A stretch of 33,286 bases of DNA from Treponema sp. (lineage in GTDB: Bacteria; Spirochaetota; Spirochaetia; Treponematales; Breznakiellaceae). Location: contig JAITIK010000117.1 in NCBI GenBank assembly GCA_031279555.1, positions 1 through 33,286 of the forward strand, in the 5' to 3' direction. This document shows, in pieces, positions 1 to 7,651 of the stretch (the first letter of the stretch is position 1; each line of letters begins with the position of its first letter). The translations under genes and the position numbers were made by a program. The notes beneath the pieces are model-generated. The model was not told the DNA's origin. It did not search any database and saw only the letters and a program-made list of their open reading frames with translations.

Positions 1-1
1 A

Positions 2-106
2 GCCATCGGCATAACGCTGACCCCTTCCGCCATGATGACGCCGGAAGCATCGGTCTGCGGCATGTACATCGCCCATCCGGGCGCGTATTACTTCAACGCC
101 GGGTGA
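2..106 (+). CDS. metH: Cobalamin-dependent methionine synthase, C-terminal end (partial)
   Basis: An open frame enters from the left edge and stops at TGA 104-106, giving 34 residues. It reads like the end of the S-adenosylmethionine-binding activation domain of MetH: a MMTPEASVCGMYIAHP stretch matches the family's conserved A-S-V-x-G-x-Y-(F/I)-x-H-P segment, followed by a YYF. That domain drives reductive methylation of inactive cob(II)alamin. The full enzyme moves a methyl group from methyltetrahydrofolate to homocysteine. The protein ends about 35-40 residues sooner after this motif than E. coli MetH, so the last helices appear to be missing. The identification rests on this short segment only; the upstream domains are outside the window. 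Confidence 0.72.
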   Translation, partial: AIGITLTPSAMMTPEASVCGMYIAHPGAYYFNAG

Positions 107-169
107 AAACCGCAAAAAAGTCTGTTATACGCAATACGGGCTAAAGGTTTTTGAATATTGAATAAAATA

Positions 170-198
170 TTGACATGCTAAAAAAATCGGAATAAAAT
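170..198 (+). promoter_or_regulatory. Sigma-70-like promoter
   Basis: TTGACA at 170-175 is followed after 17 bases by TAAAAT at 193-198, in a very AT-rich context. No gene with a good ribosome binding site follows it, so its transcript is unknown. It may be a relic, or it may drive a short RNA through the 200-500 region. Confidence 0.4.
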
Positions 199-508
199 AA
201 ATATAAGAGGGAAAAAAGGATATTTTTTACGGCGGATACACATTTTAATCAAATATTATAAAGCGCGCCTCTGGAAACTCTTTAAAAACATAAAAACCCA
301 TGATAAAATTAACATATGAAACGACGCGGATTTTTGACGAAAACGGCCGGCTCAAAGCGATGGCAATCCCGGCGGCCCCTCGAACGGCTCGACGCCCGCA
401 TGGATTGGAGCAATTCCGGGAAATTTCAACAGGGCCGCTTCAAAAAGAACCGAAAGGGTATTGGATTCATTGCTTTAAGTCAAAAGAAGTCAAGGAACAG
501 TTAAAGGA

Positions 509-675
509 ACTAGCAGTTTGTCGCGCTTCGCGCATAAAATCCCCAAAAATTGCCCAGTTAGGCGATTTCTTGCCGCGCAAACTGCCGTCGAACCAAAGGT
601 TCGCAGGATCCCGATAATCGTGGTTTTTGCGGTACAAAATGGCGCAAAAATCCACAAGCGCGACAGGCTCCTAGT
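509..675 (+). repeat. MITE-like dispersed repeat, copy 1
   Basis: This is one of three related copies, about 165 bp each, in the window (the others are at 7329-7494 and 24857-25021). It begins ACTAGCAGTTTGTCGCGCTT and its other end, read on the opposite strand, begins ACTAGGAGCCTGTCGCGCTT. The terminal inverted repeats match at 17 of 20 positions. CTAG lies at both outer ends (510-513 and 671-674). Internal hairpins are GCGC-TTC-GCGC near 522-532, a stem at 547-570 that here contains one mismatch and one wobble pair, and CGAACC-AAA-GGTTCG at 589-603. No transposase is encoded, so it would depend on an enzyme elsewhere. Confidence 0.8.
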
Positions 676-711
676 TTTCCGGCTCTCATATATAGCCGGA
701 CTGTTAAATTC

Positions 712-742
712 ATATAATTCACTATAGTATAACGAATTATAT
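712..742. repeat. AT-rich inverted repeat
   Basis: ATATAATTC at 712-720 pairs with GAATTATAT at 734-742, and the spacer contains the palindrome ACTATAGT. It lies beyond repeat copy 1 and downstream of the minus-strand permease gene. It may be a weak terminator or a protein-binding site; nothing else identifies it. Confidence 0.35.
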
Positions 743-791
743 ATTCTTAGCCATTCCTTCTGAGTAAACGCCTATGCCCTGTCGTTCCTCT

Positions 792-809
792 CCGCCCCCA
801 TTTGGGCGG
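792..809. terminator. Possible terminator hairpin
   Basis: CCGCCC at 792-797 pairs with GGGCGG at 804-809. A run of nine T residues follows on the plus strand, but only at 823-831, after a gap that is long for an intrinsic terminator. It lies about 65 bases beyond the end of the minus-strand permease gene, where a terminator would be expected, yet on that strand no T run follows the stem. Confidence 0.25.
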
Positions 810-875
810 CGTGAAACCTATGTTTTTTTTTCTTTAAATAAAATAGCGCCGCTAAACCGTTTTACAGCCGGACGT

Positions 876-1877
876 CTAACGCCTGCGCTTTTCCCGTATC
901 ACCTCCCACTGGCTGACAAGCATGCCGGCAAGCATAAGCGCAAAACCGGGGAGCGTCCAGCGTTGCAACTGTTCGTGAAGGATGAGAATGCCGCCTAACG
1001 CCGCGAAACTTCCCTCAAGGCAGAGGATGATCGTGGCGTGCGCGGGCGGAGCGTCTTTCTGAGCTACGACTTGCAACGTATAGGCGACGCCGACCGAAAG
1101 AAAGCCGCCGTAGAAAATGGGTATGAGTATGTTGAACAGGGACTGCATGTCCGCCCGCGCCGCCGCGTTTCCAATATCCGCTATGAGGACAGGGAGGATT
1201 TTCCAGGTGAACGCCTCCTTTTCGAGCAAGTCCGGCAACATCCGCGCCATAACGCCGTTCAAGCGCGGCTCAAGCGCGAAAGTGAAGATCAGGCAGAGAA
1301 AGCCGCATACGGTGAATTGTCCTACGGAAAGCCGCACCGGATCGTTCCGCCGCACAAAGCGGTCTATCAAAAGCACATGAACCGCCCAGAAGAATACGCT
1401 GGCGAGCGTGATGACATCGCCTATGTTTACGGAGTCAAGGCTTGCCGCGCTGATGAGGTACATGCCCGGCAAAGTGAGAAAAGCCCCTATCCATGTAAAA
1501 ATGCCGGTCTTTCGCCCCAAAAAAACGCCCAGAATGGGGACAAGCGCCACGTACAGCCCCGTAATAAAACCCGCGTTGCCCGCTGTGGTAAACATGACGC
1601 CGATCTGCTGGATCGTAACCGCAAAAAAAAGAACCGTTCCGGCAATAAGACATGAACGGATGTATGCCCCAGACATATTGATGTGATCTTCAACTCCGTT
1701 GCGCCTGCGAAAAAAGAGAATGGGCGACAGGGAAAGGCTTCCCAGTAAAAACCGCACTCCGTTAAACGTAAATGGACCCACGTAGCGCATGCCCGATCTC
1801 TGGGCTACAAACCCGAAACCCCACAGAAACGCGGTGAGCAATAGGAGCAGGTCAGAGCGGAACGCTTTCTTGTTCAT
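876..1877 (-). CDS. DMT-superfamily (EamA) membrane permease
   Basis: This 333-residue protein has about ten hydrophobic segments in two repeats, the layout of EamA/DMT metabolite exporters. It starts MNKKAFRSDLLLLLTAFLWG; the LLTAFLWGFGFVAQR and GVRFLLG stretches are typical of the first EamA repeat. Motifs resembling the repeat-2 signature (AHATIILCLEGSFAALGG) lie near the C-terminus, which ends in basic residues. Substrate cannot be predicted. The frame remains open upstream to 2030, but that would overlap exonuclease III and add a non-homologous tail, so the ATG at 1877 was chosen. There is no Shine-Dalgarno sequence, and a -10-like TACAGT ends 7 bases before this ATG. Confidence 0.85.
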   Translation of the reverse strand: MNKKAFRSDLLLLLTAFLWGFGFVAQRSGMRYVGPFTFNGVRFLLGSLSLSPILFFRRRNGVEDHINMSGAYIRSCLIAGTVLFFAVTIQQIGVMFTTAGNAGFITGLYVALVPILGVFLGRKTGIFTWIGAFLTLPGMYLISAASLDSVNIGDVITLASVFFWAVHVLLIDRFVRRNDPVRLSVGQFTVCGFLCLIFTFALEPRLNGVMARMLPDLLEKEAFTWKILPVLIADIGNAAARADMQSLFNILIPIFYGGFLSVGVAYTLQVVAQKDAPPAHATIILCLEGSFAALGGILILHEQLQRWTLPGFALMLAGMLVSQWEVIREKRRR

Positions 1878-1884
1878 GGCGGAG

Positions 1885-1913
1885 ACTGTAGCACAAAAAC
1901 AAGAAAATGGGAA
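1885..1913 (-). promoter_or_regulatory. Putative promoter of the permease gene
   Basis: On the minus strand TTCCCA (1913-1908) is followed after 17 bases by TACAGT (1890-1885), which ends 7 bases before the ATG. This predicts transcription starting at or next to the start codon. The -35 box matches consensus at four of six positions, so the call is moderate. Confidence 0.35.
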
Positions 1914-1956
1914 GCAATCTGAAAGCGGAAAAAGCATGCCCAACGCGGTTGTAACC

Positions 1957-1985
1957 TTGTCATAAAGCCCGAATTGTTTTATACT
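1957..1985 (+). promoter_or_regulatory. Promoter of the exonuclease III gene
   Basis: TTGTCA at 1957-1962 and TATACT at 1980-1985 are separated by 17 bases. The ATG at 1999 lies 13 bases beyond the -10 box, so the leader would be only a few bases long. No Shine-Dalgarno sequence is present. Confidence 0.6.
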
Positions 1986-1998
1986 CTCCTTCAGAATT

Positions 1999-2784
1999 AT
2001 GAGAATGCTATCATGGAATGTAAACGGCATTCGCGCCGTTGAGAAAAAAGGGTTTTTGCAATGGCTTCACAATGAATCGCCGGACATGCTCTGTTTGCAA
2101 GAGACCAAGGCGGATCCCGGGCAGTTGTCAGAAAAACTGCTCAATCCGGTTGACAATACGGGATACCCTTATTTCACGTATTGGGCGAGCGCGAAAAAAA
2201 AGGGGTATTCCGGCACGGCGATCTTCAGCAGAATTGAGCCGCTTGCCATACAAACATTAGGGTTACGCGAATTTGACGATGAAGGCAGGGTTTTGCAAGC
2301 CGATTATCCGGATTTTTCCCTGATTTGCGCCTATTTCCCCAACGCCCAGGAGGGAGGAGCGCGTCTTCCATATAAACTCGCGTTTTGCGCAGCCATGCTC
2401 AAGCATTGCGACGCGCTCGTTGAACAGGGGCGGCACATCGTGCTGTGCGGGGACTACAACATCGCCCACGAATACATCGATCTTGCCCGCCCTGCGGAAA
2501 ACGAGGGCAACTCTGGCTTCTTGCCGGAAGAACGCGCGTGGATGGATACGTGGCTTGCATCCGGTTACATTGACGTCTTCCGGCATTTTCACCCGGGCGA
2601 GTCCGGCCATTACAGTTGGTGGACGTACCGCGGCGGCGCGCGCGAACGCAATGTCGGGTGGCGCATAGATTACCACTGCGTCGACAGGGGCTTCCTGCCC
2701 CGGGTGGAAAAATCCGTCATACGAAGCGATGTGTTTGGATCGGATCATTGTCCGGTCGAAATTCATCTCAAGGAAACCTCATAG
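1999..2784 (+). CDS. xthA: Exodeoxyribonuclease III
   Basis: This 261-residue protein has the normal length and full motif set of the ExoIII/APE endonuclease-exonuclease-phosphatase family. Motifs are SWNVNGIRA at the N-terminus, LQETKA with the metal-binding Glu near residue 35, YSGTAIFS, GDYNIAH with the catalytic Asp/Asn pair, YSWWTYRGG, NVGWRIDY, and SDHCPV at the end with the catalytic Asp-His. The enzyme cuts at abasic sites and removes 3' blocking groups in base excision repair in the cytoplasm. It is transcribed divergently from the permease. A second ATG two codons later (2005) could also serve as the start. Confidence 0.95.
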   Translation: MRMLSWNVNGIRAVEKKGFLQWLHNESPDMLCLQETKADPGQLSEKLLNPVDNTGYPYFTYWASAKKKGYSGTAIFSRIEPLAIQTLGLREFDDEGRVLQADYPDFSLICAYFPNAQEGGARLPYKLAFCAAMLKHCDALVEQGRHIVLCGDYNIAHEYIDLARPAENEGNSGFLPEERAWMDTWLASGYIDVFRHFHPGESGHYSWWTYRGGARERNVGWRIDYHCVDRGFLPRVEKSVIRSDVFGSDHCPVEIHLKETS

Positions 2785-2854
2785 GGCAAGAAAATCTCTG
2801 AAAACCGGCTTTCAGAGCGTCCTTCAAATACGTTCTATAATAAAGGAGTGTCTG

Positions 2855-3415
2855 ATGCGTTTAAAATACAATTCGCCTGTAGTTCTGACGTTTGCTTTTA
2901 TATGCGCGGGAGTGTTGCTTGCAAATCAATTTTTGTCTCCCAATCTCATCGCCACTTGGTTTACGGTACCCGGACACGGGGCTTTTTCCTTTCCAAGAAA
3001 CATCGCCAACCTTTTTACCCATGTAATTGGTCACGCGGACTGGTCTCATTTAATCGGCAATTTCTCGATCATTCTTCTGGTTGGCCCCATGCTTGAAGAA
3101 AGCCATGGTTCGCCGGACATCCTTTTTATGATGGCCATTACGGCGCTTGCGACAGGACTGCTCAACGTGATTTTCTTCCCGACCGGCTTGCTCGGCGCAT
3201 CAGGCGTTGTTTTTATGATGATCCTCCTCGCCTCCTTTACCAATATCCAGAAAGGCGAAATTCCCCTCACATTTATTCTGGTGCTGATTCTCTATCTGGG
3301 GGAACAAATCGTGCAGATATTTCAAAAGGATTCGATCTCGCAATTCGCCCACATAGTCGGAGGCTTTTTGGGGAGCCTGTTCGGATTTCTCAATCGCCCT
3401 GAAACACGACGATGA
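2855..3415 (+). CDS. Rhomboid-family intramembrane serine protease
   Basis: This 186-residue protein has six hydrophobic segments and rhomboid motifs. HADWSHLIGN holds the His65/Asn69 pair of the second helix region, GASG holds the nucleophile Ser116, and AHIVGGFLG holds the catalytic His166. Rhomboids cleave transmembrane helices inside the membrane. The ATG at 2855 was chosen because GGAG sits 6 bases upstream; the frame extends to 2729 but that part overlaps xthA. The stop overlaps the DUF58 start (ATGA), so it is translationally coupled to the Bat-type genes that follow. One of those membrane-anchored proteins could be a substrate, but this is inference. Confidence 0.85.
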   Translation: MRLKYNSPVVLTFAFICAGVLLANQFLSPNLIATWFTVPGHGAFSFPRNIANLFTHVIGHADWSHLIGNFSIILLVGPMLEESHGSPDILFMMAITALATGLLNVIFFPTGLLGASGVVFMMILLASFTNIQKGEIPLTFILVLILYLGEQIVQIFQKDSISQFAHIVGGFLGSLFGFLNRPETRR

Positions 3416-4344
3416 CCAGACACGAACTTTTGCGGAAGATAACCGCCTTCCCTATTGTCGCATCGGGTTTGGCGGAAGATCTTTTGGCGGGCGGCTTCCG
3501 CTCCGTGTTTCGGGGGCAGGGCATAGAAGCTGACGAGGTTCGGCGGTACGAGGCGGGGGATGACGTCCGTTCCATCGACTGGAATGTAAGCGCGCGGTTC
3601 GGCACGCCCTATGTAAAAATGTACCGCGAAGAAAGAGAACTTTCGGTTTTCATCGCGCTTGATTGTTCCGCCTCCATGCAATGCGGAAGCGTGATGAAGA
3701 GATCGGAACAAGCCGTTTTAGCAGCGGCTTTGCTTGCGTTTTCCTCTGAACGTTCCGGGCAGCGTCTTGGCTCCGTGTTTTTCGACAAGGGCATCTCCAA
3801 AATGTTTCCGGCTGGCAAAGGCAGGCCGCATACGCTTGCCGTCATCACCGGCGCGTTGCGAGAGTGCGGCATTGACGCGGGACCGGATGTGAACTACGGT
3901 AATATGCTGGCAAGAAAGAGGGAAAAAACAAATAGCGAGGAATGGGGCAGCAATCTGGTCGCCGCGCTGGTCGGATTGGAGCGTATGCTGAAACGGCGCA
4001 GCCTCACCTTTATTATATCCGATTTCTTTTGCATGAACTGGGAGCAGGAACTAGGCAGACTCTGCCGGAAACATGATGTCGTTGCCATAAGGATAACGGA
4101 TCCGCTTGACGCGATTCTTTATAATGCGGGGCTTGTCGTCATGGAAGACCCTGAAACAGGCGCTACAATCCATGCGCCGACCGCGTTCGCCTCCTTCCGC
4201 GCCGCGTGGGAGAACTGGCACAGAGAGCGCGGCGACGCATGGAAAGCGATCACGAGACGCGCCGGCGCAACGCCTTTTGAGCTTTCCACTAACGAAGATG
4301 TGGCCGCCTCTTTCATTCGCTTTTTCAAAAGCAGGAGGCGGTGA
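3412..4344 (+). CDS. DUF58 protein of the MoxR/Bat cluster
   Basis: This 310-residue protein has the DUF58 signature: FRGQGIEADEVRRYEAGDD followed by the DWNVSAR and YVKMYREERE segments around residues 36-75. A VWA-like fold follows, beginning FIALDCSASMQCGS, where DCSAS resembles a MIDAS metal site. DUF58 proteins normally sit between a MoxR AAA+ ATPase and membrane VWA proteins and are thought to act in envelope protein assembly or maturation. Here it follows a rhomboid gene with an ATGA overlap, and no MoxR gene is visible. It has no obvious signal peptide, so it is predicted cytoplasmic. Confidence 0.85.
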   Translation: MTRHELLRKITAFPIVASGLAEDLLAGGFRSVFRGQGIEADEVRRYEAGDDVRSIDWNVSARFGTPYVKMYREERELSVFIALDCSASMQCGSVMKRSEQAVLAAALLAFSSERSGQRLGSVFFDKGISKMFPAGKGRPHTLAVITGALRECGIDAGPDVNYGNMLARKREKTNSEEWGSNLVAALVGLERMLKRRSLTFIISDFFCMNWEQELGRLCRKHDVVAIRITDPLDAILYNAGLVVMEDPETGATIHAPTAFASFRAAWENWHRERGDAWKAITRRAGATPFELSTNEDVAASFIRFFKSRRR

Positions 4345-5255
4345 TGGATACGGCGTGTTTCACGTATCCCGCGTGTTCCGGTGTAAAAAAACGGAATGGG
4401 AAAAACAGATTTCCGCTCCACGCGTTTTTTTTTCTGTTTCCGCCCCTTGTTCATGCCGCCGACACGCCCTATCTCATTCCTCAGACCGTGTTTGTGGGAG
4501 ACAGGGCGACGCTGGTCGCGCCTCTGGGAACGGCGGACGCGGATTTTCAGCCAAAATCCATTGACACGCCGGAAACGCCCGATGATCTTGTGTTGCATAC
4601 AATAACTCTTGAGCGCAAGGGGGAGAACGTTCAGCTTGTCGTCGAATTTACCGCGTATACACCCGGAGAAATTGTGTTTCCGGTGATACGGGCGCCGGGA
4701 TTTCCAGACTTCACCGGACTGAAGGTTGCGGTCGCTTCCATATTGGAGCCGTCTTCCATGACGCTCTCCGCGCCGGCCCCGCCGCTCTTAGCGCCGGGGA
4801 CTACAAGCCTCATATACGGAAGCGTCGCCATAGTCATTTTGCTTCTGATTTTCGGCATTGGGCAGCGGCTTTTTTGGACGAACCATTTTGTAAACGTGCG
4901 GCAAAGACTTTTTCGGGGCTACCTTGTCATCTGCATGAAGATTTTTATCGCAAAGTTGCGGAAACAACTGGAAAAAGAGGACGCGGCGCGCGGCGCGGCG
5001 CTTGACCTCCTTTCCGCGCAAGTCAGGCGGTTTTTGACCCGTTTTACCGGCATTGACTGCCTCGCCATGAGCGCCGCGGAATTCGCCTGCCTGGAGCATG
5101 GAACGCCCCTGTCCATCATGTTCCGCAGGTGGGATACATTGCGTTTCAATGTGGAAAGCGTCTCGCAAACAGACATAATCAACGCGCTTGACGATGCGTA
5201 CAATTATATTACTACTCTGGATAAAACGGCGCCGGGAGAAAGACATGGCGTTTGA
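4344..5255 (+). CDS. BatD-like membrane-anchored protein
   Basis: This 303-residue protein has a hydrophobic N-terminal segment (about residues 24-38, ending VHA before AD), a beta-rich extracytoplasmic domain, a transmembrane helix at about 155-173 and a basic cytoplasmic tail. Position and layout resemble a short BatD: the PYLIPQTVFVGD segment recalls its N-terminal beta domain. The ATG at 4344 was preferred over the adjoining GTG at 4341 because AGGAGG at 4333-4338 is then 5 bases away. It overlaps the DUF58 stop. The N-terminal 23 residues are unusually long and polar for a signal peptide. A T9 run (4425-4433) lies in the signal region. Assignment is by context more than sequence. Confidence 0.65.
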   Translation: MDTACFTYPACSGVKKRNGKNRFPLHAFFFLFPPLVHAADTPYLIPQTVFVGDRATLVAPLGTADADFQPKSIDTPETPDDLVLHTITLERKGENVQLVVEFTAYTPGEIVFPVIRAPGFPDFTGLKVAVASILEPSSMTLSAPAPPLLAPGTTSLIYGSVAIVILLLIFGIGQRLFWTNHFVNVRQRLFRGYLVICMKIFIAKLRKQLEKEDAARGAALDLLSAQVRRFLTRFTGIDCLAMSAAEFACLEHGTPLSIMFRRWDTLRFNVESVSQTDIINALDDAYNYITTLDKTAPGERHGV

Positions 5256-6240
5256 GTATCCTCTCTTCGTTGCCGCGGGAATTCTCGTCCTTATTGCGGC
5301 TCCGTTTCTTTCCCGCCTGATAAAAGACGCGCTCGTTATAGACGTACCGCTTGGACCTCCGGGCGGTACGCCGTTCAAGCCTCCGTACAGCTTTTCATTG
5401 CTTATGAAAGCGCTCCGCGCCGCCGAACGCATCGGCGTACTGTCACTTTTCATTGCGGCGGCGGGTCCCCTCCTTCTGTCCTCCCAAACCGCGTGGCTTT
5501 CGCGGGGCGCGGATATTATTTTTGTGTTTGACATAAGCCCCAGCATGGCGTGTCTCGACATGAACAACAGAAGCCGTTTTGACGCGAGCAGAGCCATGGT
5601 GCGCGATTTTGCGGAACGGCGCCCTGCGGACAACATAGGGCTGGTGGCGGTGGGCAAAGACGCAAGCCTCCTCGTGCCGCCGACCGTTGACCGTGAGGCG
5701 CTTTTCTCCCGCCTCGACGCCTTGAGACTCGGCGAACTGGGAGACGGCACCGCGCTGGGGTTAGGGCTTGCCATTGCGAGCTTGCACATCAGCGGTTCAA
5801 CCGCCGTCAAAAAAGCGGTTGCGCTCATTACGGACGGCGAAAACAACGCCGGTTCAATACACCCCGTGACCGCCGCAGGCATTTTTCCCAAACTTGGGGT
5901 TAATTTTTGGGTCATCGCCGTCGGATCAAGCGGAGAAATTCCCATTGATTATATCGATCCTTTTACAAAGATGCGAAGAACCGGTTTTTTTGAATCCCGT
6001 TTCGATCCTGAAAAGCTGAAACAAATCGCAAGCCGGGGGAATGGAACCTATATCGGAGCGCCGTCTGCGGATATGTTCGCCGAAGCGTTCGCCCTGTTCG
6101 ACCAGCGGGAGTTGAGCGTCCAACGATCCGGCGCCATAACCAAAACCGAGCCGGTACATTCGGCGTTTGTCATAGCGGCGCTTTTTCTCATAGTAGCGGC
6201 GCGCTTTATCCGGCGGTACATCGCGGGGATTTTTCTATGA
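5245..6240 (+). CDS. BatA-like VWA-domain membrane protein
   Basis: This 331-residue protein has two N-terminal hydrophobic segments (about 7-22 and 63-79), a VWA domain from about residue 90 to 290 and a C-terminal helix. The metal-ion-dependent adhesion site is intact: FDISPS (Asp96, Ser98, Ser100), GDGTALG and ITDGENNAG. This matches BatA, which with BatB forms membrane VWA partners of the DUF58/MoxR system. The ATG at 5245 follows GGGAGAA and overlaps the end of the BatD-like gene by 11 bases; the longer frame to 5188 lacks support. Its own stop overlaps the next start in ATGA. Confidence 0.85.
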   Translation: MAFEYPLFVAAGILVLIAAPFLSRLIKDALVIDVPLGPPGGTPFKPPYSFSLLMKALRAAERIGVLSLFIAAAGPLLLSSQTAWLSRGADIIFVFDISPSMACLDMNNRSRFDASRAMVRDFAERRPADNIGLVAVGKDASLLVPPTVDREALFSRLDALRLGELGDGTALGLGLAIASLHISGSTAVKKAVALITDGENNAGSIHPVTAAGIFPKLGVNFWVIAVGSSGEIPIDYIDPFTKMRRTGFFESRFDPEKLKQIASRGNGTYIGAPSADMFAEAFALFDQRELSVQRSGAITKTEPVHSAFVIAALFLIVAARFIRRYIAGIFL

Positions 6241-7226
6241 TATTTGACGCGCCCGTTATTCTCGCCGGTTTTATCATCCTCATCCCCCTCGCCATTCTTG
6301 AGGCGATCCACTACCATAAACGCGGAAAAATACTCAAGCTCCTGAACCTCCTGCAAAAAGAACATAAGACGCGATTTGTACTTTCCGCTGTTTTTTTCGC
6401 GCTTTTTCTCTGCTGCGTCATCATCGCGCTCGCCGGCCCGCGCTGGGGATCGAGATCGCTTGTAGAATACAAGCGCGGAGTTGATGTGGTGTTCGCCTTT
6501 GACGTGTCAAGAAGCATGGAGGTCGCCGATGTTGAACCGTCCCGGCTCGGACGGGCGGTTTCCGTTGCGCGAGAAGCCGTCACGCTCATGGGAAACACGC
6601 GCATCGGAGCGGTTTTCGGCAAGGGCAGGGGCGTTCTGGCGCTACCCCTTACATGGGACATCAACGCCGTACTTATATTTCTCGACAGCCTCTTGACCGG
6701 CATCCAAACCGGAACAGGCACTAACCTCGAAAGCCTCATTGACACGTCAAGCAGGGCGTTCCTCTCTTCCTTTCCGGCGAAACGTCTTATCGCGCTTTTC
6801 TCAGACGGCGAATCCCTCTCCGGCTCGCTTCAAGCCGCAGTGGACAGGGCGCGGCTTGGAGGCGCCAGCGTGGTCGCCCTGGGTTTCGGTACAGAGGAAG
6901 GCGGCGTCGTTCCTCCAAAAATCACCTTTAACCGCGAAACCGGCGAACTCGCAGCGGAGCGGGAAGCGATTGTCAGCGCCCGCGACACGGACTCTCTGCG
7001 GAACGCCGCAGAACGCTCAGGGGGCGTTTTTATTGACGGCAACGCCCCTGACGCCGCGTATACGCTTGCCGGCTATATCAAATCTCTGGCTCCTGAAACC
7101 GGCGTCAGCAGTTACAAAATAGAAGCCGCGCCCCGCTGGTGGATTTTTATTCTGGCGGCGCTTGTGTTTCTGCTTTTATCAAAACTCGTGGAAAAGAAGA
7201 TGCGCCGGTCGGCGCCCCCAAACTGA
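6237..7226 (+). CDS. BatB-like VWA-domain membrane protein
   Basis: This 329-residue protein has hydrophobic segments at about 7-25 and 46-66, a VWA domain, and a C-terminal helix at about 301-316. The MIDAS residues are visible in FDVSRSME (Asp89, Ser91, Ser93), GTGTNLES and FSDGESLSG. It is the second VWA protein of the operon, with the BatB architecture. No BatC/TPR gene follows directly; the operon ends here, before the repeat at 7329. The best-supported idea is that the two VWA proteins interact with the BatD-like protein in the inner membrane, but the cellular function of Bat systems is not settled. Confidence 0.85.
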   Translation: MIFDAPVILAGFIILIPLAILEAIHYHKRGKILKLLNLLQKEHKTRFVLSAVFFALFLCCVIIALAGPRWGSRSLVEYKRGVDVVFAFDVSRSMEVADVEPSRLGRAVSVAREAVTLMGNTRIGAVFGKGRGVLALPLTWDINAVLIFLDSLLTGIQTGTGTNLESLIDTSSRAFLSSFPAKRLIALFSDGESLSGSLQAAVDRARLGGASVVALGFGTEEGGVVPPKITFNRETGELAAEREAIVSARDTDSLRNAAERSGGVFIDGNAPDAAYTLAGYIKSLAPETGVSSYKIEAAPRWWIFILAALVFLLLSKLVEKKMRRSAPPN

Positions 7227-7328
7227 CACGCGGCGAGGCCTCTCAGCCGCCGGGTTGCGTTCGCCGCTTAACCGGCTTGCAAACTGTCCGCTTGATATGT
7301 GGCATATATCGTCTATAGGTTGCTCTAT

Positions 7329-7494
7329 ACTAGCAGTTTGTCGCGCTTCGCGCATAAAATTCCAAGAAATCGCCGGTTAGGCGATTTCTTGCCGCGCAAA
7401 CTGCCATCGAACCAAAGGTTCGCAGGATACCAATAATCGGGATTTTTGGGGTATAAAGTACCGCAAAAATCCACAAGCGCGACAGGATGCTAGT
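7329..7494 (+). repeat. MITE-like dispersed repeat, copy 2
   Basis: This is the best-preserved copy. Its ends begin ACTAGCAGTTTGTCGCGCTT and, on the other strand, ACTAGCATCCTGTCGCGCTT, matching at 17 of 20 positions. CTAG is repeated at 7330-7333 and 7490-7493. The central stem is perfect: AGAAATCGCC, loop GGTTA, GGCGATTTCT. The downstream CGAACC-AAA-GGTTCG hairpin is identical in all three copies. It sits between the Bat operon and the clpB promoters. Confidence 0.82.
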
Positions 7495-7528
7495 GATTGA
7501 GCGTGAAAACAGCCTCACTTTGCTGAGA

Positions 7529-7556
7529 TTGCCAAAACCCGCAATCATACTATCAT
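7529..7556 (+). promoter_or_regulatory. Upstream promoter candidate for clpB
   Basis: TTGCCA at 7529-7534 and TATCAT at 7551-7556 are separated by 16 bases. It would give a leader of about 88 bases. Confidence 0.42.
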
Positions 7557-7615
7557 TGGCTGGCTTTTAATGGCGCATGACACCGGCGCAACTGCGTTAC
7601 GCGCATAGTTTTTTC

Positions 7616-7644
7616 TTGCCAACCACTCCCATTTTTTGTATCTT
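7616..7644 (+). promoter_or_regulatory. Proximal promoter candidate for clpB
   Basis: TTGCCA at 7616-7621 and TATCTT at 7639-7644 are separated by 17 bases. The -10 box ends 7 bases before the ATG at 7652, so this promoter would give a leaderless mRNA. There is no Shine-Dalgarno sequence. Confidence 0.42.
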
Positions 7645-7651
7645 TTTTATT

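Larger units (their letters stand above)
107..875. other. Non-coding stretch between metH and the permease gene
   Basis: No convincing gene is seen in these 769 bases. They contain an AT-rich block with a promoter-like sequence (170-198), repeat copy 1 (509-675), a short stem (678-684 with 694-700), an AT-rich inverted repeat (712-720 with 734-742) and a GC hairpin (792-797 with 804-809). Two overlapping frames open at 300 and 316, but neither has a ribosome binding site or a recognisable product. The frame from 300 runs into the repeat. Confidence 0.6.
7227..7651. other. Non-coding gap with repeat copy 2 and clpB promoters
   Basis: This 425-base gap holds the MITE-like repeat (7329-7494) and two promoter-like sequences for clpB. 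No gene was seen. No CIRCE element (inverted TTAGCACTC) was found, although clpB is often heat-regulated by HrcA in other bacteria. Confidence 0.6.

Noticed and set aside
300-617. Open frames of 105 and 62 codons starting at 300 and 316
   Set aside because: No ribosome binding site, no recognisable product, and the longer one takes its C-terminus from the repeat element. At most a relic truncated by the insertion.
7495-7651. CIRCE or other heat-shock operator for clpB
   Set aside because: No TTAGCACTC inverted repeat is present; only sigma-70-like promoters were found.
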